Assembly: GCA_019119495.1 (NCBI GenBank)
Contig: DWWX01000003.1
Coordinates: forward strand, 1 to 64,000
Length of the DNA: 64,000 nt
Source: Candidatus Gemmiger stercorigallinarum
GTDB taxonomy: Bacteria > Bacillota > Clostridia > Oscillospirales > Ruminococcaceae
Reading direction: 5' to 3'
Shown here piece by piece: positions 9,261-20,795 of this stretch. Position numbers and translations under genes: made by a program. Under the pieces are notes generated by a model. It made no database searches. It had not been told where the DNA came from and saw only the letters and a program-made list of their open reading frames with translations. Numbering within the stretch: position 1 is the first letter of the stretch; each line of letters begins with the position of its first letter.

Positions 9261-10202
9261 ATGAAACTGCTCAACGAGATCCTTGGAACCAGATACCCCA
9301 TCATCCAGGGCGGCATGGCCAACATTGCCACCGGCGAGTTCGCCGCCGCCTGCTCCAATGCCGGCGCGCTGGGCCTGATCGGCGGCGGCGGCATGCGCAG
9401 CGGCGACGACCTGCGCGCCCACATCCGCCGCTGCCGCGAGCTGACCGACAAGCCCTTCGGCGTCAACATCATGCTGATGCACCCCTGCGCCGACGAGTTT
9501 GCCCAGATCGTCATTGACGAGAAGGTGCCCGTGGTCACCACCGGCGCCGGCAACCCCGGCAAGTATGTGGCCAAGTGGAAGGAAGCCGGCATCGTCGTCA
9601 TCCCCGTGGTGGCGGCCGCCGTGCTGGCCAAGCACCTGGCCAAAACCGGCGTGGACGCCGTCATCGCCGAGGGCACCGAGAGCGGCGGCCATGTGGGCGA
9701 GATGACCACCATGGCGCTGGTGCCCCAGGTGGTGGACGCGGTGGACCTGCCGGTCATCGCAGCCGGCGGCATCGCCGACGGCCGCCAGATGGCCGCGGCC
9801 TTTGCGCTGGGCGCCTGCGGCGTGCAAGTGGGCACCTGCCTGCTGACCAGCACCGAGTGCCCCATCCACGAAAACTACAAGAAAGCCCTGCTCAAGGCCA
9901 AGGACAGCGATACCATCGTCACCGGCCGCATCGGCGGCACCCCCGTGCGCGTGCTGAAAAACAAGATGGCCCGCGAGTACGTCCGCCGCGAGAAGGAGGG
10001 CGCCGACAAGATGGAGCTGGAAAACTACACCCTGGGCAGCCTGCGCCGCGCCGTGTTTGACGGCGACACCGACACCGGCAGCCTGATGGCCGGCCAGGTG
10101 GCGGGCATGCTGCACGACATCCGCCCGGTGGCCGACATCCTGGACGAGCTGTGGGCCGGCGCCCAAAAGCGCATCCGGGAGATCCAGACCATTGCCCATT
10201 GA
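9261..10202 (+). CDS. fabK: Enoyl-ACP reductase II (FMN-dependent)
   Basis: ILGTRYPIIQGGMANIATGEFAAACSNAGALGLIGGGGM...GTESGGHVGEMTTMALVPQVVDAV. Confidence 0.95.
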   Translation: MKLLNEILGTRYPIIQGGMANIATGEFAAACSNAGALGLIGGGGMRSGDDLRAHIRRCRELTDKPFGVNIMLMHPCADEFAQIVIDEKVPVVTTGAGNPGKYVAKWKEAGIVVIPVVAAAVLAKHLAKTGVDAVIAEGTESGGHVGEMTTMALVPQVVDAVDLPVIAAGGIADGRQMAAAFALGACGVQVGTCLLTSTECPIHENYKKALLKAKDSDTIVTGRIGGTPVRVLKNKMAREYVRREKEGADKMELENYTLGSLRRAVFDGDTDTGSLMAGQVAGMLHDIRPVADILDELWAGAQKRIREIQTIAH

Positions 10203-10237
10203 GATCGCCCGGACCACCGGATAAGGAGAGTTTGCGC

Positions 10238-11173
10238 ATGAAACTTGCATTTTTGTATGCCGGCCAGGGCAGCCAGCACGCCGGCATGGGCCGCGATCTG
10301 TACGAGGCCAACGCCGACTTCCGCGCGGCCTTTGACGCGGCGCACCTGGACTTTGATCTGAAAACCGTCTGCTTTGACGACCCCGACGGCGTCATCAACC
10401 AGACCCAGTACACCCAGCCCTGCATGGTGGCTTTTGCCGTGGGCATGACCGCCGCGCTGTACGCCAAAGGCATCCGGCCGGAGTACGCCGCCGGCCTGTC
10501 TTTGGGCGAGTATTCAGCCCTGAACGCCGCCGGCGTGCTGGACGCCGCCACCACGGTGGAGCTGGTGGCTTTCCGCGGCAAGGCGATGGCCAAGGCCGCC
10601 GAGGGCATCGAGTGCGGCATGACCGCCGTGATGATGCTGGACCGCGACAAGCTGCAGGCCTGCTGCGACCAGGCTTCCGCCCTGGGCGTGGTGCAGATCT
10701 GCAATTACAACTGCCCCGGCCAGCTGGTCATCGGCGGCGAGAAGGCCGCGGTGGACAAGGCCTCCGAGCTGGCCAAGGCCGCCGGCGCAAAACGCTGCAT
10801 CCCCCTCAAGGTCAGCGGGCCTTTCCACACCAGTTTGATGCACCCCGCCGGCGACGCGCTGGCCGAGCGGTTCCGGACGGTGGACTTCCAGCCGATGCAG
10901 CTGCCGGTTTTGTTCAACTGCCTGGGCCATGAAAAGGCGGACGACCAGACCATCCCCCAGCTGCTGGAGCGCCAGGTCCAGTCCAGCGTCTACATGGAGG
11001 ACACCATCCGCCGCCTGGCCGAGCTGGGCGTGGATACCATCGTCGAGATCGGCCCTGGCCATGCGCTGTCCGGCTTTGTCAAAAAGACGGTGGGCGCCGC
11101 CATCCGCTGCATCCCCGTCGAGACGGCCGCTGAGTTTGACGCCGCCGTCGCCGAGCTGACCAGGGAGGGCTGA
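10238..11173 (+). CDS. fabD: Malonyl-CoA:ACP transacylase
   Basis: FLYAGQGSQHAGMGRDLY...AGLSLGEYSAL...SGPFHTSLMHPAGDAL. Confidence 0.96.
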   Translation: MKLAFLYAGQGSQHAGMGRDLYEANADFRAAFDAAHLDFDLKTVCFDDPDGVINQTQYTQPCMVAFAVGMTAALYAKGIRPEYAAGLSLGEYSALNAAGVLDAATTVELVAFRGKAMAKAAEGIECGMTAVMMLDRDKLQACCDQASALGVVQICNYNCPGQLVIGGEKAAVDKASELAKAAGAKRCIPLKVSGPFHTSLMHPAGDALAERFRTVDFQPMQLPVLFNCLGHEKADDQTIPQLLERQVQSSVYMEDTIRRLAELGVDTIVEIGPGHALSGFVKKTVGAAIRCIPVETAAEFDAAVAELTREG

Positions 11174-11175
11174 GC

Positions 11176-11931
11176 ATGAAAGCAATGGAAGCGCCCGCCC
11201 GCCGCGTGGCGGTGGTCACCGGCGGCAGCCGCGGCATCGGCCGCGCCGTCTGCATCCGCCTGGCCAAGGCCGGGTATGACATCGCGCTGAACTACGCCGG
11301 CAACGCCGCCGCGGCCGAGGAGACCGCGGGCGTCTGCCGCGAGGCCGGCGCCGCTGTGCTGACCGTGCAGGCGGACGTATCGGACCCTGCCGGCTGCGAT
11401 GCGCTGATCGACGCCGTCAAGGCGCAGTTCGGCCGCGTGGACGTGCTGGTCAACAACGCCGGCGTCACCCGCGACTGCCTGCTGATGCGCCTGACCGAGG
11501 AGGACTACGACAAGGTTCTGGACACCAACCTGAAAGGCGCGGTGTTCTGCTGCAAAGCGGTCAGCCGCCTGATGATGAAGCAGCGGTACGGCCGCATCAT
11601 CAACATGTCCAGCGTGGTGGGCCTGCGGGGCAACGCCGGCCAGGTCAACTACTCGGCCAGCAAGGCGGGCCTGATCGGCCTGACCAAGAGCCTGGCCAAG
11701 GAGCTTGCCTCCCGCGGCGTCACCGTCAACGCGGTGGCCCCCGGCTTTGTGGGCACCGAGATGACCGACGCCATGCCGGAAGCCGCCAAGGCCGCCACCC
11801 TGGCTTCCATCCCCGCCGGCCGCATCGCCGACCCGGACGAGATCGCCCGCGCGGTGGAGTTCTTCGCCGCCGAGGGCAGCGGCTACATCACCGGCCAGGT
11901 CCTGTGCGTGGACGGCGGCATGGCGATGTGA
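11176..11931 (+). CDS. fabG: 3-oxoacyl-ACP reductase
   Basis: VAVVTGGSRGIGRAVCIRLAKAGYD...NNAGVTRD...YSASKAGLIGLTKSLAKE SDR motifs. Confidence 0.96.
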   Translation: MKAMEAPARRVAVVTGGSRGIGRAVCIRLAKAGYDIALNYAGNAAAAEETAGVCREAGAAVLTVQADVSDPAGCDALIDAVKAQFGRVDVLVNNAGVTRDCLLMRLTEEDYDKVLDTNLKGAVFCCKAVSRLMMKQRYGRIINMSSVVGLRGNAGQVNYSASKAGLIGLTKSLAKELASRGVTVNAVAPGFVGTEMTDAMPEAAKAATLASIPAGRIADPDEIARAVEFFAAEGSGYITGQVLCVDGGMAM

Positions 11932-12124
11932 AAAAATGGGACAGACCGGCGTCTTTGCCGCTTGACGGTCCGTTCCTGTGCGTGTTACATCTTTTTCAGG
12001 GCCGATGCTCCCATCGGCCTGTTGTGTTCCCGGCAGGGTGCCGGCGGGAAGGACCTGCCCCGGCGCCAAAAAACTTCCTCCTGCCGGGTTTCCGATCCTT
12101 TACTGAACAAGAGGAGTATCGTCT

Positions 12125-13372
12125 ATGGAAAAACGCAGAGTCGTGGTCACCGGCATCGGCACGGTGAACCCCATCGGCCTGAACGCCGCCGAGACCTGGG
12201 CCAACGCCCGCGCGGGTGTCTGCGGCATCGGCCCCATCACCCGCTTTGATACCACCAACTTCAAGGTCAAGCTGGCCGGCGAAGTCAAAAACTTTGACCC
12301 GGAGACCGTCATCGACCGCCGCGAGGCCAAAAAGATGGCCCGCTTTACCCAGATGGCCGTTGCCGCGGCCGACGAGGCCGTGAAGGACAGCGGACTGTCC
12401 ATCGAGAAGGACGACCCTGCCCTGGAACGCTGCGGCATCATCCTCTCCAGCGGCATCGGCAGCCTGCCCACCATCGAGGAGGAGCACAGCCGCGGCCTGG
12501 CCAAGGGCTTTGAGCGGGTCAGCCCCTTCTTTATCCCCATGGTCATCCCCAACATGGCGGCGGCGCAGATCGCCATCCGCACTGGCTTCAAGGGCATTTG
12601 CACCTGCCCGGTCACGGCCTGCGCCGGCGGCACCAACGCCGTGGGCGACGCCTTCCACCGCATCCGCGACGGCTACGAGGACGTGATGATCGCCGGCGGC
12701 ACCGAGGGCTGCGTCAGCGAACTGGCCATCGGCGGATTTTCCAGCATGAAAGCCCTGACCACCTGCGCCGACCCCGACGCGGCCAGCGTGCCCTTTGACG
12801 CCCGCCGTTCCGGCTTTGTGCTGGGCGAGGGCAGCGGCATCCTGGTGTTGGAGGAGCTGGAGCACGCAAAGGCCCGCGGCGCCAAGATCTACGCCGAGAT
12901 GGTCGGCTACGGCGCCAACTGCGACGCCTACCACATGACCGCCCCCGCGCCCCACGGCGCCGGCGGCGCGGCCTGCATGACGCTGGCCTTGAACGACGCC
13001 GGCATCCGCCCGGTGGATGTGGACTACATCAACGCCCACGGCACCTCCACCAAGATGAACGATTCCTGCGAGACCGAGGCCATCAAGACCGCCTTTGGCG
13101 ACTGGGCGTACAAGCTGTGCGTTTCCAGCACCAAGAGCATGACCGGCCACCTGCTGGGCGGTGCCGGCGGCGTCGAGGCGGTGCTGACCGCGCTGGCGGT
13201 GCGCGACGGCTTTGTGCCCGCCACCATCCATTACGAGCAGCCCGACCCGGAGCTGGACCTGGACTACGTGCCCAACGTCGGCCGCGAAAAGCCCCTGCGC
13301 TACGCCATGAGCAACAGCCTGGGCTTTGGCGGCCACAACGCCTGCATCGTGCTGAAAAAGTGGGAGGGCTGA
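12125..13372 (+). CDS. fabF: Beta-ketoacyl-ACP synthase II
   Basis: VVVTGIGTVNPIGLNAAETW...CPVTACAGGTNAVGDAFHRIRDG...INAHGTSTKMNDSCETEAIKTAFG. Confidence 0.97.
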   Translation: MEKRRVVVTGIGTVNPIGLNAAETWANARAGVCGIGPITRFDTTNFKVKLAGEVKNFDPETVIDRREAKKMARFTQMAVAAADEAVKDSGLSIEKDDPALERCGIILSSGIGSLPTIEEEHSRGLAKGFERVSPFFIPMVIPNMAAAQIAIRTGFKGICTCPVTACAGGTNAVGDAFHRIRDGYEDVMIAGGTEGCVSELAIGGFSSMKALTTCADPDAASVPFDARRSGFVLGEGSGILVLEELEHAKARGAKIYAEMVGYGANCDAYHMTAPAPHGAGGAACMTLALNDAGIRPVDVDYINAHGTSTKMNDSCETEAIKTAFGDWAYKLCVSSTKSMTGHLLGGAGGVEAVLTALAVRDGFVPATIHYEQPDPELDLDYVPNVGREKPLRYAMSNSLGFGGHNACIVLKKWEG

Positions 13373-13375
13373 GCC

Positions 13376-13867
13376 ATGACGGTTGAATCCAAGATCCCCG
13401 CCGCCCCGCGGGAGAACGCGGTCACCCTGACCTGCGACCAGATCGCCGAGATCCTGCCCCACCGCTATCCCTTTGCGCTGGTGGACCGCATCCTGGACAT
13501 GGAGCCGGGCCAGTGGGCCATGGGCCGCAAGTGCGTCAGCGGCAACGAGGCGTTTTTCTGCGGCCATTTCCCCGGCCACAAGGTCATGCCCGGTGTGCTG
13601 ATTTTGGAGGCGATGGCCCAGGTGGGCGGCGTGGCGCTGCTGTGCCAGCCGGAGAACAAGGGCAAGCTGGCGCTGTTCGGCGGCATCAAGAACGCCCGCT
13701 TCAAGCACCAGGTCACCCCCGGCGACGTGCTGGAACTCCAGTGCGAGATCGTCCGCCGCATGGGCCCCGTGGGCTACGGCATGGGCCGCGCCTACGTGGA
13801 CGGCAAGCTGGCCGCCCAGGCGGAGCTGACCTTTGCCCTGGTGGACGCGGACAGCGCAGCCAAGTAA
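13376..13867 (+). CDS. fabZ: 3-hydroxyacyl-ACP dehydratase
   Basis: [21 protein letters not shown]...[23 protein letters not shown]. Confidence 0.96.
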   Translation: MTVESKIPAAPRENAVTLTCDQIAEILPHRYPFALVDRILDMEPGQWAMGRKCVSGNEAFFCGHFPGHKVMPGVLILEAMAQVGGVALLCQPENKGKLALFGGIKNARFKHQVTPGDVLELQCEIVRRMGPVGYGMGRAYVDGKLAAQAELTFALVDADSAAK

Positions 13868-13883
13868 CGCTGATTTGATAACC

Positions 13884-13929
13884 AAAACCGGCAGGAGCCT
13901 GCAAATACGCAGGCTCCTGCCGGTTTTTT
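13884..13929 (+). terminator. Terminator of the fatty-acid synthesis cluster
   Basis: AACCGGCAGGAGCCTGC-AAATA-CGCAGGCTCCTGCCGGTT followed by a T-run. Confidence 0.9.
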
Positions 13930-14104
13930 GCATCTCTGGCTTTGGGGATGGGGGAAAGCCTGCCGTCCCGCTTTGCGGGGTAGGCGCGCTGGCCTGCGCC
14001 GGAAAACCGCTGCGGCTTTGTCGGCAGGGCGGGGGGCTGCCGGCAGACTGTCAAAAGCCGGCGTCCGCCGGGGCGGGGGAGAGGAGTGCAGCCCGTCCGG
14101 CCCT

Positions 14105-15178
14105 TCACCCGGCGGCAAACTCCGCCTTTGCCTCGGTCAGCCATTCGGCGAATGCCGGGTCGCCCTGCAAAAACGCCATGTCCGGGTCGGCGCCGGCCTG
14201 GCGGATCAGCTCGGCCATCATGGCCCGGTACAGCTCGGCGGTCTGCCCTTTGCCGTCCGGCTTTGCGGGCAGGTGGCGGAAAAACGGCTGTGCCTGCAGC
14301 GGCGGCTCCGGCCGCCTTGCCGCGTCCGACAGCTGCCGCAGCAGCGCCACGGCGCGGGGCGCGTCCTGCTGTTTCAGCGCGGCCACCAGCTCCAGGTGGA
14401 TGCCGGTCAAGCCCGGGTAGCCCAGCAGCGCCAGCATCTGCCGCCCTGCGGCGGCGATGGCGTCGGCGTCCGCGGGGCGCTGCTCGGCCAGGGCCACTTC
14501 CACCAGCGTGGCCAGCGCCTGCACCAGCGCCGAGACGGTCAGCGCCAGCCAGCTTTCGGTGACCTGCCCGGCTTCCGCCCAGCGGCCCTGGCTGCAGTAC
14601 AGGCCGGCTTGCATCTGCTCCTTGCCGGGCATCACCGGCCCCGGCAGTTCGGACAAAAGCGCCTGCGCCTCGGCGTAGCGGCCGGCGTCCCGGTAGCGCA
14701 GCACCAGCATGGTCTTGGCCTGCCGGGCCACCGTCTCGTCGGGGCTGGCGGCGGCTTTCTCGTACAGGGGCATGATCTCCGGCAGCATCCGGCTGCGCAG
14801 CGCCGGATCGGTGGCGCACAGCCCGTCCAGCGCCGTGGCGGCGTTCACCAGCAGCAGGCCGCTGGCGGGGTATTCCTGCAATTTGCGCCGGGCCAGGGCA
14901 AGGGCGGCGTCAAAGCCTTTCTGCCGCCCGGTGTCGCACAGCAGGTTCAAAAATTCTGCGATCTCGCTGCAGGCGGGCTCGGCGGAAAAGCCCAGCAGGG
15001 TGTTGGGGTCGGTCTCCAGCCGGCGGGCCAGGGCGGGCAGCAGCGCCATGTCGGGCAGGGACAGGTCGTTCTCCCACTTGCTCACCGCGGCGGCGGTCAC
15101 GCCCAGGGTGTCGGCCAGCTGCTCCTGGGTCAGCCCCAGGGCGCCGCGGCGGCTGCGGATGGTTTCGCTCAGTTTCAT
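14105..15178 (-). CDS. XRE-type HTH regulator with a long helical-repeat C-terminus
   Basis: MKLSETIRSRRGALGLTQEQLADTLGVTAAAVSKWENDLSLPDMALLPALARRL. Confidence 0.9.
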   Translation of the reverse strand: MKLSETIRSRRGALGLTQEQLADTLGVTAAAVSKWENDLSLPDMALLPALARRLETDPNTLLGFSAEPACSEIAEFLNLLCDTGRQKGFDAALALARRKLQEYPASGLLLVNAATALDGLCATDPALRSRMLPEIMPLYEKAAASPDETVARQAKTMLVLRYRDAGRYAEAQALLSELPGPVMPGKEQMQAGLYCSQGRWAEAGQVTESWLALTVSALVQALATLVEVALAEQRPADADAIAAAGRQMLALLGYPGLTGIHLELVAALKQQDAPRAVALLRQLSDAARRPEPPLQAQPFFRHLPAKPDGKGQTAELYRAMMAELIRQAGADPDMAFLQGDPAFAEWLTEAKAEFAAG

Positions 15179-15406
15179 TTTGCGGTCCTCGCTTTCAGAC
15201 AGGAAAGATGCCTTGCACTGCGGATGCCCACGGCCGTGTCTGCTTCCGTGCCTTTATCATACCACCGCCCCCACCCGCCGCACAATGGAGCCGTTGTTGC
15301 GCAAAGGTCGAAAAAATCAACCGGCGGTTGAAAAAGGCCCGCCGCAGAGCGTTGCCACTCTGCGGCGGGCCTTGGTTTGTATCAAAAAGGGGGGGGACGC
15401 TGCGGT

Positions 15407-18322
15407 TTACTCCGCCTTCTTCCGCCCGCGCTTTGCGGGGGCGGGGGCTTCGGCGGCTTCCGCGGCCTGGCGGGCTTTGCCGCGCTCCAGCACCGGTTTC
15501 AGGTACTGGCCGGTGAAGGACGCCGGGTTTTCGGCCACCTGCTCCGGCGTGCCGGTGGCGACCACGCGGCCGCCGCCGCTGCCGCCCTCCGGGCCCAGGT
15601 CGATCAGGTAGTCCGCCCGCTTGATGACGTCCAGATTATGCTCGATGACAATGACGGTGTTGCCGGCGTCCACCAGCTTGTCCAGCACCTTGACCAGCCG
15701 GTGCACGTCGGCCACATGCAGGCCGGTGGTAGGCTCGTCCAGGATATAGACCGTCTGCCCGGTGTCCCGGCGGGCCAGCTCGTTGGCCAGCTTGACCCGC
15801 TGGGCCTCGCCGCCGGACAGGGTGGTGGCCGCCTGGCCCAGCTGGATATAGCCCAAACCCACCTCCTGCAGGGTCTGCAGCTTGCGGGCGATCTTGGGCA
15901 GGTTGGCAAAAAAGACGCAGGCTTCCTCCACTGTCATGTCCAGCACGTCGGCGATGGTCTTGTCCTTGTAGTGCACCTCCAGCGTTTCGCGGTTGTAGCG
16001 TTTGCCCTTGCAGACGTCGCAGGGCACAAAGATGTCGGGCAGAAAGTGCATCTCGATCTGCAAAATGCCGCCGCCCTCGCAGGCTTCGCAGCGGCCGCCC
16101 TTGACGTTGAAGCTGAACCGCCCCGGCCCGTAGCCGCGCATTTTGGCGTCCTGGGTCTCGGCAAACAGGGTGCGGATGTCGGTGAACACGCCGGTATAGG
16201 TGGCGGGGTTGGAGCGGGGCGTCCGCCCGATGGGGGACTGGTCGATGCCGATGACCTTGTCCACCCATTCCATGCCCTCCACCTCGTCGCACTGGCCGGG
16301 GCGGCTGCGGGCGCCGTTCATGGCGGCGGCCAGCGTCTTGTACAAGATTTCGTTGACCAGCGTGGACTTGCCGGACCCGGACACGCCGGTGACGCAGATG
16401 AATTTGCCCAGCGGGAAATCCACCGTGATGTTGGCAAGGTTATTCTCCCTTGCGCCCACCACCCGCAAAAACTTGCCGTTGCCTTCCCGCCGGTGGCCGG
16501 GCACCTCCACCGCCTTGCGGCCGGAAAGATACGCGCCGGTGATGCTGCGCTTTGCCTTGCAGATATCCTCCACGCTGCCGGCGGCCACGATCTCGCCGCC
16601 GTGCACGCCGGCGCCGGGGCCAACGTCCACCAGGTAGTCGGCCTGGCGCATGGTGTCCTCGTCATGTTCCACCACGATCAGCGTGTTGCCCAGATCACGC
16701 AGCCGCTTCATGGTGGCGATCAGCTTGTCGTTGTCCCGCTGGTGCAGGCCGATGCTGGGCTCGTCCAGCACGTACAGCACGCCGGTCAGCGCGCTGCCGA
16801 TCTGGGTGGCCAGCCGGATGCGCTGGCTCTCGCCGCCGGAAAGCGAAGCCGCCCCGCGGGACAGCGTCAAATAGCCCAGCCCCACGCTCTGCAAAAAGCC
16901 CAGCCGCTCCCGCACTTCCTTGAAGATGGACGCGCCGATCATCTGGGCGCGCTCCGGCACGTGGGTGGTGCGGATATACTCCAGCTCCTCGTTGACGCTC
17001 ATGTCGCAGAAATCGGCGATGTTCAAATCGCCCACCGTCACCGCCAGGCTGGTGGGTTTCAGCCGGCGGCCATGGCAGGTGGGGCACTCCTCGCTGGACA
17101 TGACCTGGGCGATCTCCTCCTTGACCCACTCGCTGCTGGTCTCGCGGAAGCGGCGCTCCAGGTTGGTGACGATGCCCTCGAACTCGTTCATATAGCTGCC
17201 GGAACCGAACATGTTCTCGCGCTGCATCTCGATCTTTTCGCCCTTGGTGCCGTGCAGCAGGGCGTCCACCGCCTCCTTGCTCATCTCGCGGATGGGGGTA
17301 TCCAGCGTAAAGCCGTAGCGTTTGCCCAGCGCCAGATAGTACATCTCTGAGATGGAACCCTCGGCGTAGTACCAGCCGCTGGCCTTGATGGCGCCCTGCC
17401 GGATGGACTTGCGCCGGTCCGGGATGATGCGGGCCGGGTCCACCTTCATAAAGGTGCCCAGGCCGGTGCAGGTCTCGCAGGCGCCGAAGGGGTTATTGAA
17501 GCTGAACATCCGGGGCGTCAGCTCGTCGATGGAGATGCCATGCTCCGGGCAGGCGTAATGCTGGCTGAACTGCATCGGCTCGCCGCCGATGACGTCGATG
17601 GTGACCAGGCCGCCGGTCAGGTTCAGCGCCGTTTCGATGGAGTCGGCCAGGCGGCTGCGCACGCTGTCGTTGATGGTCAGGCGGTCCACCACCACCTCGA
17701 CGGTGTGCTTGATGTTTTTCTCCAGCTTGATCTCCTCGTCCAGGTCGTACAGGTTGCCGTCGATGCGCACCCGCACATAGCCGGCGCGCCGGGCGGCGTC
17801 CAGCTCCTTGGCCTGGGTGCCCTTGCGGGCGCGCACCACCGGGGCCAGCACCTGGAACCGGGTGCGTTCGGGCAGTTTCAGCACCTCGTCCACCATCTCG
17901 TCCACGCTCTGCTGGCTGATGACCCGCCCGCACACCGGGCAGTGGGGCACGCCGATGCGGGCGTACATCAGGCGCAGATAGTCGTAAATTTCGGTCACGG
18001 TGCCCACGGTGGAGCGGGGGTTGTGGCTGGTGGTTTTCTGGTCGATGGAGATGGCCGGCGACAGGCCGGTGATCTCGTCCACATCGGGCTTTTCCATCTG
18101 GCCCAAAAACTGCCGGGCGTAGCTGGACAGGCTTTCCATATACCGGCGCTGGCCATCGGCGTAGATGGTGTCAAACGCCAGGCTGGACTTGCCGGAGCCG
18201 GAAAGCCCCGTCATCACGATCAGCTTGTTGCGGGGCAGCACCAGGTCGACGTTTTTCAGGTTGTGCTCTCTGGCGCCCTTGATGGTGATGCGCTGGTTGG
18301 CGTCAATTTTGATCTTGCTCAA
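15407..18322 (-). CDS. uvrA: Excinuclease ABC subunit A
   Basis: 971 aa; [63 protein letters not shown]; two ABC modules and Zn fingers. Confidence 0.98.
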   Translation of the reverse strand: MSKIKIDANQRITIKGAREHNLKNVDLVLPRNKLIVMTGLSGSGKSSLAFDTIYADGQRRYMESLSSYARQFLGQMEKPDVDEITGLSPAISIDQKTTSHNPRSTVGTVTEIYDYLRLMYARIGVPHCPVCGRVISQQSVDEMVDEVLKLPERTRFQVLAPVVRARKGTQAKELDAARRAGYVRVRIDGNLYDLDEEIKLEKNIKHTVEVVVDRLTINDSVRSRLADSIETALNLTGGLVTIDVIGGEPMQFSQHYACPEHGISIDELTPRMFSFNNPFGACETCTGLGTFMKVDPARIIPDRRKSIRQGAIKASGWYYAEGSISEMYYLALGKRYGFTLDTPIREMSKEAVDALLHGTKGEKIEMQRENMFGSGSYMNEFEGIVTNLERRFRETSSEWVKEEIAQVMSSEECPTCHGRRLKPTSLAVTVGDLNIADFCDMSVNEELEYIRTTHVPERAQMIGASIFKEVRERLGFLQSVGLGYLTLSRGAASLSGGESQRIRLATQIGSALTGVLYVLDEPSIGLHQRDNDKLIATMKRLRDLGNTLIVVEHDEDTMRQADYLVDVGPGAGVHGGEIVAAGSVEDICKAKRSITGAYLSGRKAVEVPGHRREGNGKFLRVVGARENNLANITVDFPLGKFICVTGVSGSGKSTLVNEILYKTLAAAMNGARSRPGQCDEVEGMEWVDKVIGIDQSPIGRTPRSNPATYTGVFTDIRTLFAETQDAKMRGYGPGRFSFNVKGGRCEACEGGGILQIEMHFLPDIFVPCDVCKGKRYNRETLEVHYKDKTIADVLDMTVEEACVFFANLPKIARKLQTLQEVGLGYIQLGQAATTLSGGEAQRVKLANELARRDTGQTVYILDEPTTGLHVADVHRLVKVLDKLVDAGNTVIVIEHNLDVIKRADYLIDLGPEGGSGGGRVVATGTPEQVAENPASFTGQYLKPVLERGKARQAAEAAEAPAPAKRGRKKAE

Positions 18323-20385
18323 TGCTTTCCCTTCCCTCTGCTTGTTTTGCGGCCGGCCTTTGCGCCGCGGCGCTTTGCGTCGGCGGCCTTGCGTTCCTCG
18401 GCGTCCATGGTGGGGTCCTCGCCCCGTTCCAGCCGCTGGATCTGATCCCGCAGGAAAGCCGCGTGCTCAAACTCCAGCAGGCGGGCGGCCTCCTTCATCT
18501 CGCGGGTCAGGCGGGCGATGGTCTGCTCCCGCTCGGCCTTGCTCATGCGGCGCTGGCGCAGTTTTTTGTTTTCTTCCGACATGCTGATCTCCAGCCCGTC
18601 GGAGATGGCCTTGACGATGGTCTTTGGCGTGATGCCGTGCTCTTTATTATAGGCGTCCTGGATGGCGCGGCGGCGCTCGGTCTCCAGGATGGCCCGCTCC
18701 ATGCTGGGGGTCACCTCGTCGGCGTACATCAATACCACGCCGTTTGCGTTGCGGGCGGCGCGGCCGATGGTCTGGATCAGGCTGGTCTCGCTGCGCAGGA
18801 AACCCTCCTTGTCGGCGTCCAAAATGGCGATCAGCGATACTTCCGGCAGATCCAGGCCCTCGCGCAGCAGGTTGATGCCCACGATCACGTCGATGGCGCC
18901 CACCCGCAGGTCCTTGATCAGCTCCATCCGCTCAAAGGTATCCACCTCGTGGTGCATATACCGGGCCTTGACGCCGTGCTCTTCCAGGTAGTCGGTCAGA
19001 TCCTCGGCCATCTTGACGGTCAGGGTGGTCACCAGCGCGCGCTCGCCCTTGTCGATGCGGGTCTGGATCTCGCCCAGCAGGTCCTCGATCTGGCCTTCCA
19101 CCGGCCGCACCATGATAACGGGGTCCAGCAGGCCGGTGGGGCGGATGACCTGCTCGGCCACCTGGGTGGAGTGCTCCCGTTCGTAGGGGCCGGGGGTGGC
19201 GCTGACGTAGATGGTCTGGCCGACCTTTGCCTCAAACTCCTCAAACCGCAGCGGGCGGTTGTCGAAAGCCGAGGGCAGGCGGAAGCCGTAATCCACCAGC
19301 GTCTGCTTGCGGCTGTGGTCGCCGGCGTACATGCCCCGCACCTGGGGCAGCATGACGTGGCTCTCGTCCACCATCAGCAGGAAATCTTCGGGGAAATAAT
19401 CCAGCAGCGTGGTGGGGGTGGACCCGGGCGCGCGGCCGGACAGCACCGCCGAGTAGTTCTCGATGCCCTTGCACATGCCCACCTCCTGCAGCATTTCCAT
19501 GTCGTAGTTGGTGCGCTGGGCAATGCGCTGCGCCTCCAGCAGCTTGCCTTCCTGGGTGAAAAACTTCACCCGCTCGTCCAGCTCGGCGGCGATCTTGGCA
19601 AGGCCGGCCTTCATCTTTTCGGGGCCGACGATGTAGTGGCTGGCGGGGAAGATGGCCGCATGGCGCACCACGTTCTGCCGCTCGCCGGTCAGGGGGCGCA
19701 TCTCGCTGATGCGGTCGATCTCGTCGCCGAAAAACTCCACCCGGATGGCCAGGTCGTCCATGTAGGCCAGGTAGATGTCCACAATATCGCCGTGGACGCG
19801 GAACTTGTTGCGGGTAAAGTTGATGTCGTTGCGCTCGTACTGCAGCCGCACCAGCCGGCGGCAAAGCTCGTCCCGGCTCAGCTCCATGCCGGGGCGCAGG
19901 CTGATGACCATGCTGCGGTAGTCGATGGGGTCGCCCAGAGAGTAGATGCAGGAAACGCTGGCCACGATGATGACGTTGCGCCGCTCGCTGAGCGCCGCGG
20001 TGGCCGAGTGCCGCAGCCGGTCGATCTCGTCGTTGATGGCGCTGTCCTTCTCGATGTAGGTGTCGGTGGAGGGGATGTAGGCCTCCGGCTGGTAGTAGTC
20101 GTAGTAGCTGACAAAATATTCCACCGCGTCGTCGGGGAAAAAGCCGCGCATCTCGGTGCAGATCTGGCTGGCCAGCGTCTTGTTTGGCTCCAGGATCAGG
20201 GTGGGGCGGTTGCACCGGGCAATGATGTTTGCCATGGTAAAGGTCTTGCCCGAGCCCGTCACGCCCAAAAGCGTCTGGCCCTTGTCTCCGCGTTGGATGC
20301 CCTCCACCAGCTTGTCGATGGCCTGGGGCTGGTCGCCGGTGGGGGAGAAGGGGGCTTTTAAGTGAAAAATAGACTCCTCTTGCAT
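18319..20385 (-). CDS. uvrB: Excinuclease ABC subunit B
   Basis: [32 protein letters not shown]...[30 protein letters not shown]; 4-bp overlap with uvrA. I placed the start at 20385 ([13 protein letters not shown]). Confidence 0.97.
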   Translation of the reverse strand: MQEESIFHLKAPFSPTGDQPQAIDKLVEGIQRGDKGQTLLGVTGSGKTFTMANIIARCNRPTLILEPNKTLASQICTEMRGFFPDDAVEYFVSYYDYYQPEAYIPSTDTYIEKDSAINDEIDRLRHSATAALSERRNVIIVASVSCIYSLGDPIDYRSMVISLRPGMELSRDELCRRLVRLQYERNDINFTRNKFRVHGDIVDIYLAYMDDLAIRVEFFGDEIDRISEMRPLTGERQNVVRHAAIFPASHYIVGPEKMKAGLAKIAAELDERVKFFTQEGKLLEAQRIAQRTNYDMEMLQEVGMCKGIENYSAVLSGRAPGSTPTTLLDYFPEDFLLMVDESHVMLPQVRGMYAGDHSRKQTLVDYGFRLPSAFDNRPLRFEEFEAKVGQTIYVSATPGPYEREHSTQVAEQVIRPTGLLDPVIMVRPVEGQIEDLLGEIQTRIDKGERALVTTLTVKMAEDLTDYLEEHGVKARYMHHEVDTFERMELIKDLRVGAIDVIVGINLLREGLDLPEVSLIAILDADKEGFLRSETSLIQTIGRAARNANGVVLMYADEVTPSMERAILETERRRAIQDAYNKEHGITPKTIVKAISDGLEISMSEENKKLRQRRMSKAEREQTIARLTREMKEAARLLEFEHAAFLRDQIQRLERGEDPTMDAEERKAADAKRRGAKAGRKTSRGKGKH

Positions 20386-20546
20386 GGGTGCTCCTTTGTG
20401 CGTTGCGGGGGCGGCAGGCCGCCCCTGTTCAGGTGTCCGATTTTCTGTGCCGGCAGGCGCACGGCAGCGCCCCGCACGCGGGCCCGGACCGGGCGGAAAG
20501 CAGACGGGACGCTGTCCTACATTTAACAACAATAGGTTGTAACTGG

Positions 20547-20575
20547 ATTATACCACGTTTTGTGTGCCGAGTAAA
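20547..20575 (-). promoter_or_regulatory. uvrBA promoter
   Basis: Minus strand TTTACT-17 nt-TATAAT; an inverted repeat ACAAC-N5-GTTGT lies just downstream (20526-20540). Confidence 0.6.
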
Positions 20576-20795
20576 CACCTGCGCAAGAAAAATGTCGCAT
20601 CGTCGGCAGCAGGCGGCAGAGGGGGGCGGTGACGGCGGCTTTGCCTGACGCGGTAAATTTGCGCATCTCGCCCCCCTGGCATCGCTGTGCGGATGGCCTC
20701 CGCCTTGACGGCCGCCCGCGCGAAAACTATACTTTGGGTATACGGCATACTGCGGCCCTTTGGGAAAGATCCGGGGCAGAGAGGGGCGGACCATC

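Noticed and set aside
11932-12124. Internal promoter (TTGACG-17-TTACAT) and hairpin between fabG and fabF
   Set aside because: Weak -10 and no independent support; not confident enough to list as a feature.
11996-13933. 645-aa minus-strand ORF opposite fabF and fabZ
   Set aside because: Antisense artefact, no SD or promoter, low-complexity composition.
15377-20361. Long plus-strand ORFs (657, 301 and 679 aa) opposite uvrA and uvrB
   Set aside because: Antisense shadows of uvrA/uvrB with no recognisable domains.
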